From: Ascaphus truei
Lineage: Eukaryota; Chordata; Amphibia; Anura; Ascaphidae
Length of the DNA: 64,000 bases
Assembly: GCA_036426205.1 (NCBI GenBank)
Contig: CM071568.1
Span: forward strand, 44,731,171-44,795,170
Reading direction: 5' to 3'
Shown here: positions 33,536 through 44,180 of the stretch, one piece after another
Position numbering within the stretch: position 1 is the first letter of the stretch
Layout: the number at the start of each line of letters is the position of its first letter
Notes under the pieces: generated by a model
What the model was told of the DNA's origin: nothing
Seen by the model: the letters and a program-made list of their open reading frames with translations, nothing else
Databases searched by the model: none
Translations under genes and position numbers: made by a program

Positions 33536-34700
33536 GTTATTTTTCGTTTTAATATATGTTCATGTTACCTGTTTTGTTTTACATGTAAATAAATACTTAT
33601 CTTTGTCATCCATTTTAATTAATTGTCAATGACTTTGCTTTTAATTATAGTAAAATAATGCCAATAAAGCTTATACAGTGATACCTATGGTTTTGTATAA
33701 ATTCATTAAAATAATAACTGTCTTTAAAGATAAATGTAAGAATAATTCTAGATACCGAAGGGACTTTTCCTCCTCCGAGTCCTGAACGGTTAACAAACAA
33801 ACACATATTTAACTACCGTTGTGTACTATTTTATCTGCTTTGTGACATTGGTCAATTCTCTATTTACTTTACTCCGACACCTGGCTTTCTTCTAAACTGT
33901 TCAAATACAGTCCCGCAGTGGTGCTCGGACTTGGTGTGGGCTCCAACGTCATAAAGTGAAGAAATATATAATGTCCAGAATATTCTTAATAGATAGTTGC
34001 AATTCATCTGTATTAGATATATAACAGGGGAATAACTCCTAATGGAGTCCTAACATAGGTATCCCAAATATATTGCGTAATATCACATCCTCTGTAGATA
34101 ATGGATTGAAAACATCCATACGCAGGCAACTTACTTGATACCAGATATCCCTGATGTGTCCTCTTAGTCCTGCTATTCCAAGGTGTGCATCCGTAAAGAT
34201 GAAGGTCCAAACCGTAGTGAAAAAGAGAGCACTACCACACCGTGGAAAGAACAAAATGGATCAAGAAGTGGCTCTAATAAAAACGATTTATTAAATCACA
34301 TGGATATCCAGGGTAAAATATGCACCTTCACGTACAGAGCATATGAAAATCGGCATTATTTAAGGTCCTCCATAGCAATGACGTCGCTCACCCTCGCCCG
34401 CGGGCAAGAGCATCACATGGTAGAGGCACGCAAAACGTCAATTGCTATTGGCTCACATCCCTTAGCCAAATAGGATACAAACAACTTTTTGACAGCGTGA
34501 CAAATTACACTGACCAAATAATCAGCACAGAAGAAATACAAATAAATGCCAAGATATAATCATAAAACACTGCAAAAAAAGGATATTGAATCGTGGTCTA
34601 TAGTGTGAACCAACAATTAACCAGATGTGATAATTAATCTGTAAATTTGAATTCACACACCTAGATCACAACAGATTTTTAAATATATCCAAATTACTTA
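33536..34700. other. No gene; possible PLE or LTR edge near 34200
   Basis: AT-rich. 34010-34500 has the composition of retroelement flanks (ATAAAAACGATTTATTAAAT), but no motif is decisive. Confidence 0.35.
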
Positions 34701-34719
34701 CAAAAAAATATATATATAT

Positions 34720-34753
<34 letters not shown>

Positions 34754-34766
34754 ATAATATATATAC
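34701..34766. repeat. (AT)n microsatellite
   Basis: Alternating AT over about 60 bases. Confidence 0.9.
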
Positions 34767-34774
34767 ACATATAT

Positions 34775-34894
34775 ATAGGTGAGTTTGTGTCCAATTTACA
34801 GTTAGCTAGGAGTATGTTTTTTTTAATATATATTGGACAATATCCTAAAAACCATACTCCTAGCTAACTGTAAATAGGACACAAACTCAACCTA
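34775..34894. repeat. Inverted repeat, ~40-bp arms
   Basis: GAGTTTGTGTCC...GCTAGGAGTATG pairs with CATACTCCTAGC...GGACACAAACTC; one base bulge, loop of about 35 bases. Confidence 0.85.
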
Positions 34895-34928
34895 TTGAGT
34901 AATTAACCCTTAGTGTTTCCCTGGGTGC

Positions 34929-35545
34929 TGTAGCTCACCTGCTGGTTCAGGAGGTCTGAGTGGCTCTGCAATTGTAGTTTGCGAGCAGTAACAGGGCAGT
35001 CTTTCTTGCAGTTCTTACTGTGCAGCGCCTCCATCCCATGAGGATCCTGCTGAATGCAGGATGGTCCCCACAGGCAACACTCCTCTCCAATAATCACACA
35101 CCATAGTCCAACGGCAGATTTATTGTACAACTGCATGATCGTCCTCTAGCACTGGAGCAGACCCCAGGGGCTTGAGGCCCCAAGAGCCCCTCCCAATGTC
35201 CCTTTTTAGGGAAAAGGGTATCACACTGTCCCATAATCAACCGCACTCAATTTGGTGGAGTGTCAGCTTTTACAACAGTGGGAAGGGTTGTGAACCCTGC
35301 CCCCAACACGGGCAGGTCCAGGTACTGACAGGCATCACACCATATACATGTGACCCAGTCAGTACCCTCCCCAGGTATGACACTCCAGGTTAGGCCTGCC
35401 CCTGGATAGGGCAACATAGTACCCATCCAGGCTGCAACTGCAGGCTAGGTCCTGAGCAGGCGTTTAACCCCAACACTGCCTGTTCCTATCAGGACTTATA
35501 GTGTTGAGGCCAGTAGAAGGCTATAGCCAGCGGCACTTGGCTACA
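34929..35545 (-). mobile_element. Probable solo LTR with the shared box
   Basis: TGTAGCTC to TTGGCTACA. GTGCAGCGCCTCCAT is at 35020 with AGGATCC just after it. TTTATTGTACA gives AATAAA on the minus strand. The boundaries lack a target duplication, so they are tentative. Confidence 0.55.
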
Positions 35546-35547
35546 TA

Positions 35548-36445
35548 TGTATGTATTTATGTCTTTATTTCAATAGTGCCCTTAATGTATATAGCGTTTC
35601 ACAGCAGTAATACACATGGCAATCATATAAATAACAAATAATACAAATAACACATAAAGGGAAGAAGTGCTTCACACATAAAAGTAACATTTAGGAAAAA
35701 GAGTCCCTGTTGAAGAGCTTACAATCTAATTGGTGTGGTGAAGAACTTACAGAGCCATAGGGGGGTGTTCTGGTAAGTGTGTCTGCAGGGGGCCAGGCTA
35801 TATGTACAGTATGAGGTGTAAATTATCAGCCATGGAGCTACTCGTATGCTTCCTTAAGCAGGTGTTTAAGGGGGGTCTTTTAAGGGCTAGAGAGGGTGCT
35901 AGGCGGATATGAGGGGAAGGGCATTCCACAGGTGTGGGCCGTCAGTGAGAATGTTTAAGGCGGGAGGGGCTTTAGTACAAAGGGGGTAGAGAGAAGACAT
36001 CCTTGAGCAGAACGCAAGAGTTGGGATGGTGTATAGCAAGAAATTAGGGCTGAGATGTAAGGACGAGCAGAAGAATGTAAAGCTTTGAAAGTGAGGAGGA
36101 GAATTGAGTGTGTGGTACGGGATTTGCTAGGAAGCCAGGAGAGGGATTTCAGCCGGGGAGAAGCTGACAGATTTCGGAAATAGTAGACTGATTCTGGCAG
36201 CAGAATTTAGGATAGATTGTAGAGGAAACAGGTGGGAGGCAGGAAGGTCGGAAAGCAGGAGGTTACAGTAATTGAGACGGGAGAGAATGAGGGTCTGTGT
36301 CAGAGTTTTAGCAGTCGAGCAACAGAGAAAAGGGCGTATCTCTGTAATATTGTGGTGGGAAAAAAGACAGGTTTTAGCTACCTTTTGAATGTGAGAGGAG
36401 AATGTGAGAGAGGAGTCGAGTGTGATCCCTATGTGATATTAGATA
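35548..36445 (-). pseudogene. L2-like LINE, RT C-terminus and 3' UTR
   Basis: The minus strand reads GITLDSSLTFSSHIQKVAKT near 36430, then AKTLTQTLILSRLNYCNLLL, LNSAARISLLFPK and further decayed pieces to HLWNALPLI. This is the standard L2-type order. The 3' UTR contains AGATTGTAAGCTCTTC on the minus strand and ends with an AAAGACATAAATACATAC tail at 35548. Many small indels. Confidence 0.75.
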
Positions 36446-37065
36446 ACCAACCACAAAGGGCCACACTGCTACAAAACATAGCAGGACTTTCTAGTCTAGG
36501 TGTAATGTACATCAACATTTATTAATATATTAGTACATGAGTAATAATATACAATACATTCTGAGTCAGATATACAAACATATGACTATCACTAAGTGAT
36601 GACTACAAATAAAATCACACTCGGGACTCTTTTGCATTTGGTAAACAATAACTGACAGTTTGTTGAGAATGCGGTTGTAGAGAGTTTTCTGCTTCTTGCT
36701 GGACTCAAAGTTTCCCGCCGCTCTAATCCTCTCCCGTGATCCACCGGGGCGAAAAAGACGCAAAAAACAAAAAAAGAAGGAGCACAGAGAAAAACTTCTA
36801 TTAGATACACATTTCACATTTACATTTAATGTAGTACATCAAACACTTACATATTAAAATACAACCGTGGGCATAGCTGGCATCTTTCCCATGTATCACC
36901 GGTTGGTAAGAACTGCACGGCCTCCGGATCAATTCCTAGGTCCGCTGTCCGTGCTCACTGTAGCACCAAACGGCCACCTTGTCCGAGGCAGCCGAACTAC
37001 GAGTCCCAGGGTGCACCGCGGGTCAAGCAAATTTCGCGAGAGCTGCCGCTTAGCAAGAGCGGCAC
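36446..37065. other. Unassigned; short match to the PLE remnant at 43310
   Basis: ACTCTTTTGCATTTGGTAAA (near 36628) recurs at 43335. 36860-37060 is CpG-rich. No gene seen. Confidence 0.4.
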
Positions 37066-37334
37066 TCTCACAGTGAACGGGGATAGATTCTCAGTATCCT
37101 GACGGGCTCTCTCACCACGTCCAGCCTTTAGACACTGAACAGGCATCCTCTATCGTTTCGCGTTCTCATGTCATCAGGAGTATATTTTTTTGCATGCTGG
37201 GAACTATCTTTTGTACAATAGGTATCTTCACAATTGGCCCCTGTTAACAACTAGGTGTGCAATGATTGGACCATCCTCCAATACACAACAACATAAATTA
37301 ACACAATAACATGCAACCACAAAAAGCAATAATA
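37066..37334 (-). repeat. PLE-type terminal segment X with broken hammerhead
   Basis: It matches 41807-42089. The hammerhead at 37147-37182 has the CTGATGA core but a damaged box after GAAA, and bases are missing compared with the right copy. Confidence 0.6.
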
Positions 37335-38130
37335 TGTAACGGTGTTTCTGGACCAGTCGAGCCACCCAATTCACATTGGCCCCTGTGGTCTAACCAGCCC
37401 CATTACATGGATGTGTCTGGTGGTGCACCTGCTGGCTACAGGACTCTGAGTCTCCCGCATAATGTTAGTGGAGATATCGCAAGACAGGCGTTGAGGGAGT
37501 GTGCTTAGAGTCCTACCTATATCCAGTGCAGCGCCTCCACATACTAGGATCTTGCGTCCGCAGGGAGAGGGTCTGATGAGGACCTCCTCTGGGGTCCTCC
37601 TTCTGTGCAAGAAACTTCACATCCCACACAGCAAGGGTTGGTAAACTTGGGCATCTTTATTCTCAGCATAGGCAGCCTGCCCTCACAGCGGTTGTACTAG
37701 CGCTCATTGTCATATGGCTCATCCCTTCAGAAGGTCATGTTTCTTCAATGGAGTGGGTACCTCTCCCCGCAGGGAGATCACCACCTGTGTCAGGTCCCTG
37801 ATCACAGTGCAGATACTATTGACTAGGTTGACAGCCTGCTTGCTGCAGACACTCCAGGACTGAATCATAAGTCTGGATTAACACCTATGACTCCTAGTTT
37901 GACACACTAACTTTGGGCAGTGCTGTGTCTTATATAACTTAGGGAATAGCCACACCTCTTGTGTCACTAACAGTGGACACAGAATATGTTACCACTCCCC
38001 TGGTGTACATATGACACCTCACCAGGGTGTGAGGGCAAACCTCCATGATTGATGCTGGCAATCCTGCATACTTACCAGGTTTACTGCCAGCATGAGAGAG
38101 AACTGTATACCATTTTTATACATGGCTACA
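37335..38130 (-). mobile_element. 3' LTR of the zinc-ribbon LTR unit
   Basis: TGTAACGG to GGCTACA, 796 bp. On the minus strand GTTATATAAGACAC is the TATA region (37930) and GAATAAAGATGCC the poly(A) signal (37660). A purine tract CAGGGGGAGAA (38131-38141) adjoins it, as expected of a 3' LTR. It matches 42090-42858 but carries many single-base losses. Confidence 0.8.
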
Positions 38131-38323
38131 TTCTCCCCCTGGTGAACCCCAACGCCCCGGCTGGGACCTAAATTTTGCCGAACCTTCCTCCAGGCAGCAC
38201 TGCAAAACATAACCAACAATCATATAAAAATACATTACAGTTCTTTTCCATATGATACATATCACAACAGTGCCTGCTGACCAGCAGACGACACTGCTCC
38301 TGTGAAGAACCCCCCTTTTCTAC

Positions 38324-41091
38324 CTAATAGTAGTGCCTAGGGTCAGGCTTCTGCACCTCCATACCGGTAATGTCTTTAACAGTTACGCTATGTTCTCTGG
38401 GTAGCCCATTTTCTGGCCTATACTCTACCCGGTGCACATAGACATTGCGCCCAACGCTCCACACCCTCATTAACTGAGTAATCCTCTCCTCGGTTTTGAA
38501 CCCAGCGTACCCCCCAGATTTAGTCATAATATATTCCTCAATGGTTTCCCTCAACCAGGCATTTCTTCCATCCTCGATTTCTTGCATTAGGGGCTCTGGT
38601 ACATACGGGTACTCCAACCCATGGGATTTTTTGTATTTGGTAACTATGGCCCTCTCAGCCCTGCTGGTCCTAATCAGTCTTTTGTTACCTGCCCTGCCAG
38701 GCAGCACCCATGACAATGGCTCATCCAGATCCATGGGATCCCTGAATATGGCTGTCCCCTTGGGGTCTACTACTCCAGAATGAATATCATGCCATCTTAA
38801 CCTAAGCTCCTCCAACCGTTCCTCCTCCGTGAACTCCCCTACTCCCCACCAGTAGTCTACAACCCATTCTCTCCTCAAAATGAATCGTGTGTGGATCAGC
38901 CAGGCCTCATAACCCTCAAACAAGGGCACCCACCAACTGGTCTCTCACTCCCTGCAGCTCTCTGACACCGCCACTGGGCCTTCACTGTCCTCGAACTCTC
39001 CCCCAGAAGATATCCCAGAGGTACCAGTGGATCTGGAACTTGACCCCAACCTCGTAGGCCTGATGTGGACACTCACTGTATCAGTACCTTCGCTATAACA
39101 TGAGGATACTTCCCTCATATACCCTCCCCCTCACGACCCATCATCAGATGTAAAACACTCTCCCCAGTCCAGGTTCTCCCCAGTCCGTTCCTCGGAGGTG
39201 GCTCGGGACTCCCCAGACAACCCTTGGCTAGACCGGGACCCAGATGAGGAGGTGACAGGGGCAGGGGTCTTAACTAGGGCCTGGGGTTGGGCATAGGGAA
39301 ACGCCATCAGGCGACGCGGGGCTACGACCCGCAGCTTGTCACTACCTTGCCTGGTGCCATCGGACTGGCATCCGGTTCACCCGTCTCCTTGTTCCCAGAC
39401 TTCCGCAGGGCCTGCCAGCTCTTCCTGGACCCAGGCGACCTGGAACAGCTTGTCGGTCTCAAGGACGCGGCCATCTTCCACCCGGCTCCAATGTGTCTGC
39501 CGGATATGACGTCGTCGATCTCGCGGGACTCACCCCCGCCATCTTGGGTTGGGCTCCCCACCGGAACCTCTTCCTCCACAACGACATCCGCCACCGGAAG
39601 TGAAGGTTCAGCTCTCTGCTCCGCTCGGGCCTGGGCTAGACCTTTCTCCGTCGTTGCCACCACCGGCGCCTGTTGAGGGTAAGAGTATGCCTCACCGCTC
39701 CTTCGTCTCGGGATGGGATCTTCTCCTCCGTCTGCTCCGCCAGTCACCACGGCCGTGGGACTCCGCCGCTCCACCTGCCTCCGCACGGGCGACCTCGGCA
39801 CCTCCAGGCTCCGCTCCGCTGCGACACAAGTAAGGCCTGCTTCGTTCACAGCACCGCTGTAGTGGTCCGCCGGTAGGCGCATCACCACCATCGTCGGGTT
39901 CGCTTGTTCCTCGTCCGAGGAGCCGAACTCCGACTCGGGGAGTGGCACTCCCGCCAGGGACCAATGGTGAGGTTCTCGGCTCTCACCTCGCTTGTAGGCA
40001 CCTTTCTCTTCAGGCTCCGTCTTGATCATTAGGAGCGATCCCCATACTTCGGGATCGACAGGTTCTTTCCGGACCGCGCACGAGGCTTCAGCCGTCAACA
40101 TGGCTGTGTCCGCTCCCGCCTCCACGGTTAGTCCGGGCACGAAGGACTGCACGGCCCATAGGTAGTGGATGCCACATTGGGGGCACCTGGCCGTTGTGCT
40201 GACCACACCACCTGGCAGCCGGCACTGCATGCATAAGCACTTAATTATTTCCTTGCCACCCGCCGAGAGCACCAGGAAGCCTCCTGGGGCTGAGTAGGGG
40301 TGAGCGGAGATGTCCATCTCTTCCTCTGCTTTGCTGGCCATGATGATTACAGGAGACACTTTCTGCAATGGTCTTGCCTGTTCGCCAACTCCTCGCAACT
40401 GAAGTGCAGGAGTTGGTTTGATAACTCCTCCCTCCGCCAGCTCCACTCTCATTTGGCACAATTGGAAACCACTCCCCCTGGTAGACATTAGGGGAGGGTC
40501 CCACAGATTCACTGGGTGCCCCAGCACTGGCTCTGAGCCTGTCACTGTCCATGAGGGCGCGGCCACAGCTTTCGCGTCATACCCCCCAGCAGGGTGGGGT
40601 CCTTTACTTGGCACCAATCCCGGCCAACTCCTTGCAACTTTTGCATTTGCAGAATTTTCTGCACTCGGCCCACACGGTCTCCCAGGGAAGCGGGAGCCGC
40701 CATCTTGGTTCACTCGGCCATTCACTTTAGCAGAGGTAGATTTTTTGTTATAGCTCACTGTCTGGCAAGCAGATTCTCCATTTCCACCGCACACAACCAC
40801 AATGTCCTCAACACTGTCCTCCAGGGTAGCACCCCTTGATCCTAGGCAGGACCAAAACGGAACAGCCACTGCCTTAGTGCCATTCCACAGCATGCTGGCA
40901 AAAGTTCCTTCTGCAGCTTGCTCTTCAGTAGCACGCACACCACGTGCGCTCCCTTCATTAGCCGCGGTCCGCCATCTTGGACTATCCGCACCACGCGGAT
41001 CCTCCATTCTTGCGGTCGCCATCTTTACACTGTACTTATTCATATCGCACATGGAGCTCCTCTCTGCGGGGCAGCTGCCATACCGATGCAA
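38324..41091 (-). pseudogene. Unrecognised gag-like protein with a CxxC zinc ribbon
   Basis: Two open parts (41091-39322, 589 codons; 38929-38324, 201 codons) connect through 38930-39340 in one frame, with two TGA codons and a frameshift near 39340. A likely start is the ATG at 40341 (MASKAEEEMDIS). Near it a zinc-ribbon-like motif, CMQC then CPQC (C287, C290, C303, C306 of the long frame), is followed by HYLW. Acidic and serine/proline-rich linkers follow (FGSSDEEQ). The C-terminal domain reads LFEGYEAWLIHTRF and VVDYWWGVGEFTEEER, tryptophan-rich and probably helical. I recognise no family; position suggests a structural protein of a non-autonomous LTR element. Confidence 0.55.
40696..41025 (-). 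promoter_or_regulatory. Three YY1-like sites in the leader
   Basis: On the minus strand AAGATGGCGGC-type motifs occur at 40696-40706, 40967-40978 and 41015-41025. They resemble YY1 sites known in some retroelement leaders. Function is inferred only. Confidence 0.4.
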
Positions 41092-41595
41092 TAAAGAATG
41101 CCACGATGCACCACCTACGTGTACCTAATGTAAGTCTGACTCATGTTGCACTACCTCAGGCTAGGCTCACTCTCTCAGTGTATGCTGTGTCCACCTTCCT
41201 CCAGTCTGTGCTCTGTGGTAAGTGGTCTGGAACTGGCTAGAGTACTCTGGCTTCTCCATGCAGTACTAGGGCGTCTACCTACTGTTGGCCCCCCACTAGT
41301 GCAGGTCCTCTCTAGAATTCCTGACCAAGTTAACAGGCTATTCTCATGAGCATGGCATCCCACAACTAGCTGCCTCAAGCGACTAGGACAGCTATAGCCC
41401 TGTCTCCAGACCCACTTAACTCCTCTCAGGATCCTAGGTCATCCCTGCGAGCTGACAAATCCATCAGGCCCCCTGACTACCCCTAGGCTCCGGCCCAAAC
41501 ACAGCACTGACTGGCAGCATACACTCTCCCTGTTTCCTAGTGTGCCTAGCAAAAGCCTGTCCTGTTGATGCAGATCTCAGCAGCTCGCCTCCAAA

Positions 41596-41806
41596 TGTAA
41601 CAGTGTTTCTGGACCAGTTGGACCCACCCAATCTCACATTGGCCCCTGTGGTCTAACCAGTCCCCATTACATGGATGTGTCTGGTGGTACACCTGCTGGC
41701 TACAGGACTCCTGAGTCTCCCGCATGATGTTAGTGGGGATATCAGCAAGACAGGCGTTGAGGTAGTGTGCTTAGAGTCCTACCTATATCCAGTGCAGCGC
41801 CTCCAC
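41596..41806 (-). mobile_element. Truncated 5' LTR copy
   Basis: Begins TGTAACAGTG on the + strand like the other two LTRs but stops exactly after GTGCAGCGCCTCCAC (41792-41806). From 41807 segment X' starts. The break at the shared box is unusual. Confidence 0.75.
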
Positions 41807-42089
41807 CTCTCACAGTGAACGGGGATAGATTCTCAGTATCCTGATGGTCTCTCTCACCACGTCCAGCCTTTAGACACTGAAACAGTCTATTTCCCTCTAC
41901 GCGTTTCGCGTTCTCATGCTTCATCAGGAGTATATTTTTTGCATGCTGGGAACTATCTTTTGTATCAATAGGTATCTTCCAATTGGCCCATGCTTAACAA
42001 CTAGGTGTGCAATGATTGGACACTCCTCCCCATATACACATACAACATAAATTAACACAATTAACACGCAACCACATAAAGCAATAATA
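41807..42089 (-). repeat. Second copy of segment X (PLE-type terminal segment)
   Basis: Matches 37066-37334 but is more complete. It ends with GCAATAATA directly before an LTR, as the left copy does. Confidence 0.75.
41894..41932 (-). ncRNA. Hammerhead ribozyme motif, canonical core
   Basis: Minus strand: CTC, CTGATGA, then AGCATGAGAACGC (stem II with a GAGA loop and one A-C mismatch), GAAA, CGCGTA, GAG. The core residues are canonical and the short CGCG stem III is the type reported for PLE hammerheads that act as dimers. Stem I is short. Confidence 0.65.
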
Positions 42090-42858
42090 TGTAACGGTGT
42101 TTCTGGACCAGTCGGACCCACCCAATCTCACATTGGCCCCTGTGGTCTAACCAGTCCCCATTACATGGATATGTCTGGTGGTGCACCTGCTGGCTACAGG
42201 ACTCCTGAGTCTCCCGCATGATGTTAGTGGAGATATCAGCAAGACAGGCGTTGACGTAGTGTGCTTAGAGTCCTACCTATATCCAGTGCAGCGCCTCCAC
42301 CTCATCAGGATCTCTGCCTCCTTCTGTGCAAGAACTTCACTCCCACACAGCAAGGGTTTGGTGAACTTAGGCATCTTTATTCTCAGCATAGGCAGCCTGC
42401 CCCTCACGACGGTTGTACTTAGCCGCTCATTGTCATATGGCTCATCCCTTCAGAAGGTCATGTCCTCCTAATGGAGTTGGGTCACCTCTCCCCGCAGGGA
42501 GATCACCACCTGTGTCAGGTCCCTGATCACAGTGCAGATACTATTGACTAGGTCTGACAGCCTTGCTTGCTGCAGACCTCCAGGACTGAATCATAAGTCT
42601 GGATTAACACCTACTTGAACTCCTAGTTGACACACTAACTTTGGGCAGTGCTGTGTCTTATATAACTTAGGGAATAGCCACACCTCTTGTGTCACTAACA
42701 GTGGACACAGAGTATGTTACCACTCCCCTGGTTTACATATGACACCTCACCAGGGTGTGAGGGCAAACCTCCATGATTGATGCTGGCAATCCTGCATACT
42801 TACCAGGTTTACTGCCAGCATGAGAGAGAACTGTATACCATTTTTATACATGGCTACA
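42090..42858 (-). mobile_element. LTR, full-length copy
   Basis: TGTAACGG to GGCTACA, 769 bp, with the shared box at 42286-42300 and the same TATA and AATAAA positions as 37335-38130. The sequence to its right (AATACATAAAATT) is not the internal region, so this copy behaves like a solo LTR. Confidence 0.8.
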
Positions 42859-43199
42859 AATACATAAAATTACACATTAAAACCTTAATTTAAAAAAAAT
42901 ATTAAAAATCCATCCTAAGGTTATGTACCCAAAAAGAACATTATGGAACTACATTCTTAACAAAACCAATGAGTCCTATTTAATCTAACATAAATTAGGT
43001 ACTTAGCTAATCCCTTTTAAAATCACAACCATATTTGATTTTAAAACATGAATAAAAAATCTAAAACAACTTGTAAAATGAAAACACTTCATATATCAAG
43101 GACCCAGGCCAAACAAGGGCCAAATACAGACTTACATTAAAGAAATCAGTAAATATTTATTTTAAAGCCTCCCCACTCTATTTCAAGAATGGGTGAAGC
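42859..43199. other. AT-rich stretch, probably PLE 3' region
   Basis: No motif is decisive; it lies between the LTR and the PLE endonuclease remnant. Confidence 0.35.
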
Positions 43200-44180
43200 T
43201 TCAGTTGCTTATGTAACCCCAAAGGGGCCCAACTGCATAGCATATATATCCAGAATTGTTCTCGCTGAAGGAGTTTCGCCTTTCCTAACATCCCTTTTAA
43301 TTAATTCTAAACTACAAATAAATCACACTCTGGACTCTTTTGCATTTGGTAAACAATAACTGGCATGTAAATGATATGAAAGAGGGGGCCAAGGTGGGGG
43401 TTTAACCAATCCCTATTCTATATGTATATACAAATATGTATCGGCATTGATGTAATCTCTGGACCAATGGAACATCAGATTAATCACAGAAAATGACCCA
43501 GTCTATATTCATCCTAACGGGGTCCTTGTTTTTAAAGTAAAGATCCAATACAACTTGCATTGATTTATGTATTGATCCTATTGCCCGCTCATACCAAGGG
43601 GGGTGCATTCAATCCCTAGAAATTAACATTGTTAATATTTCCTTTATCACAACTCGTGAAATGTTTAGAAACTGGATGAGTGGTCTCATTCTTAATGATC
43701 AATCTGGCATGTTCTATAATTAAGAATGTAGGTAACCGGTGCATCAGACATGAAAAAGTCCCTTTAAATAAATACAGTAAGATCTCCGCTAGGACCACTC
43801 CAATATAAACTATATATAATATAGCTTCCCTAATAGGGATGGGGGATTGTACCTAGTGCTCCCTGGCACAAATACACAGTACATAGATTGTCCCATACAG
43901 TATAGAATAAGGGCATGAAAACCCACAGGAATAACTCACTGTTTGCCTCCACAGTCCATAATGTGGTCCCAAGGTGGTAATTCAACGCCGTGCAATCCAC
44001 CGAGCGAGGTAGCAGGATACAGGTGAAAGAGGCAGTGCACTGCCTAAAAAGCAGGAGGAGGCTCACGGCTGCATAAAAATGGCTTTATTCCATAAGTGGA
44101 TCAAACATGACCCCCAAGAGCAACAGCCGGTCTCGCACCTACGCGTTTCGGGCCGTGTGCCCTTTATCAAGGTGCCTCTT
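43200..44180 (-). pseudogene. PLE remnant: GIY-YIG domain end and leader with hammerhead
   Basis: The minus strand reads NETTHPVSKHFTSC and KGNINNVNF (near 43690-43620), then APPLV and GNRINT with shifts and stops. This is the end of the PLE endonuclease domain (HPVAxHF...C and GI...PP patterns). Further right lies a leader with TCCACTTATGGAATAAAGCC and a hammerhead at 44131-44177. The RT part is deleted between them. Confidence 0.6.
44131..44177 (-). ncRNA. Well-formed hammerhead with U3/A8 core
   Basis: Minus strand order: GCACC (stem I), TTGATAA (core), A, GGGC-ACACG-GCCC (stem II), GAAA, CGCG (short palindromic stem III), TA (cleavage step), GGTGC (stem I). Stems I (5 bp) and II (4 bp) are perfect. 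The canonical core is CTGATGA; here position 3 is U and position 8 is A, so the 3-8 pair known from hammerhead structures is preserved as U-A. Confidence 0.65.

Larger units (their letters stand above)
38131..41595 (-). mobile_element. Internal region of the zinc-ribbon LTR unit
   Basis: About 3.5 kb between LTR sequences, filled mainly by one broken minus-strand reading frame. No protease, RT, RNase H or integrase motif is visible. After the LTR the minus strand begins TTTGGAGGCGAGCTGC, which could be a primer site starting at TGG; the tRNA is not identified. Confidence 0.65.

Noticed and set aside
39287..41240. Plus-strand frames up to 129 codons
   Set aside because: They are shadows of the longer minus-strand frame of the LTR unit.
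41581..41595. A firm primer-binding site call
   Set aside because: TGGAGGCGAGCTGC starts at the right place, but I cannot match it to a tRNA 3' end with confidence.
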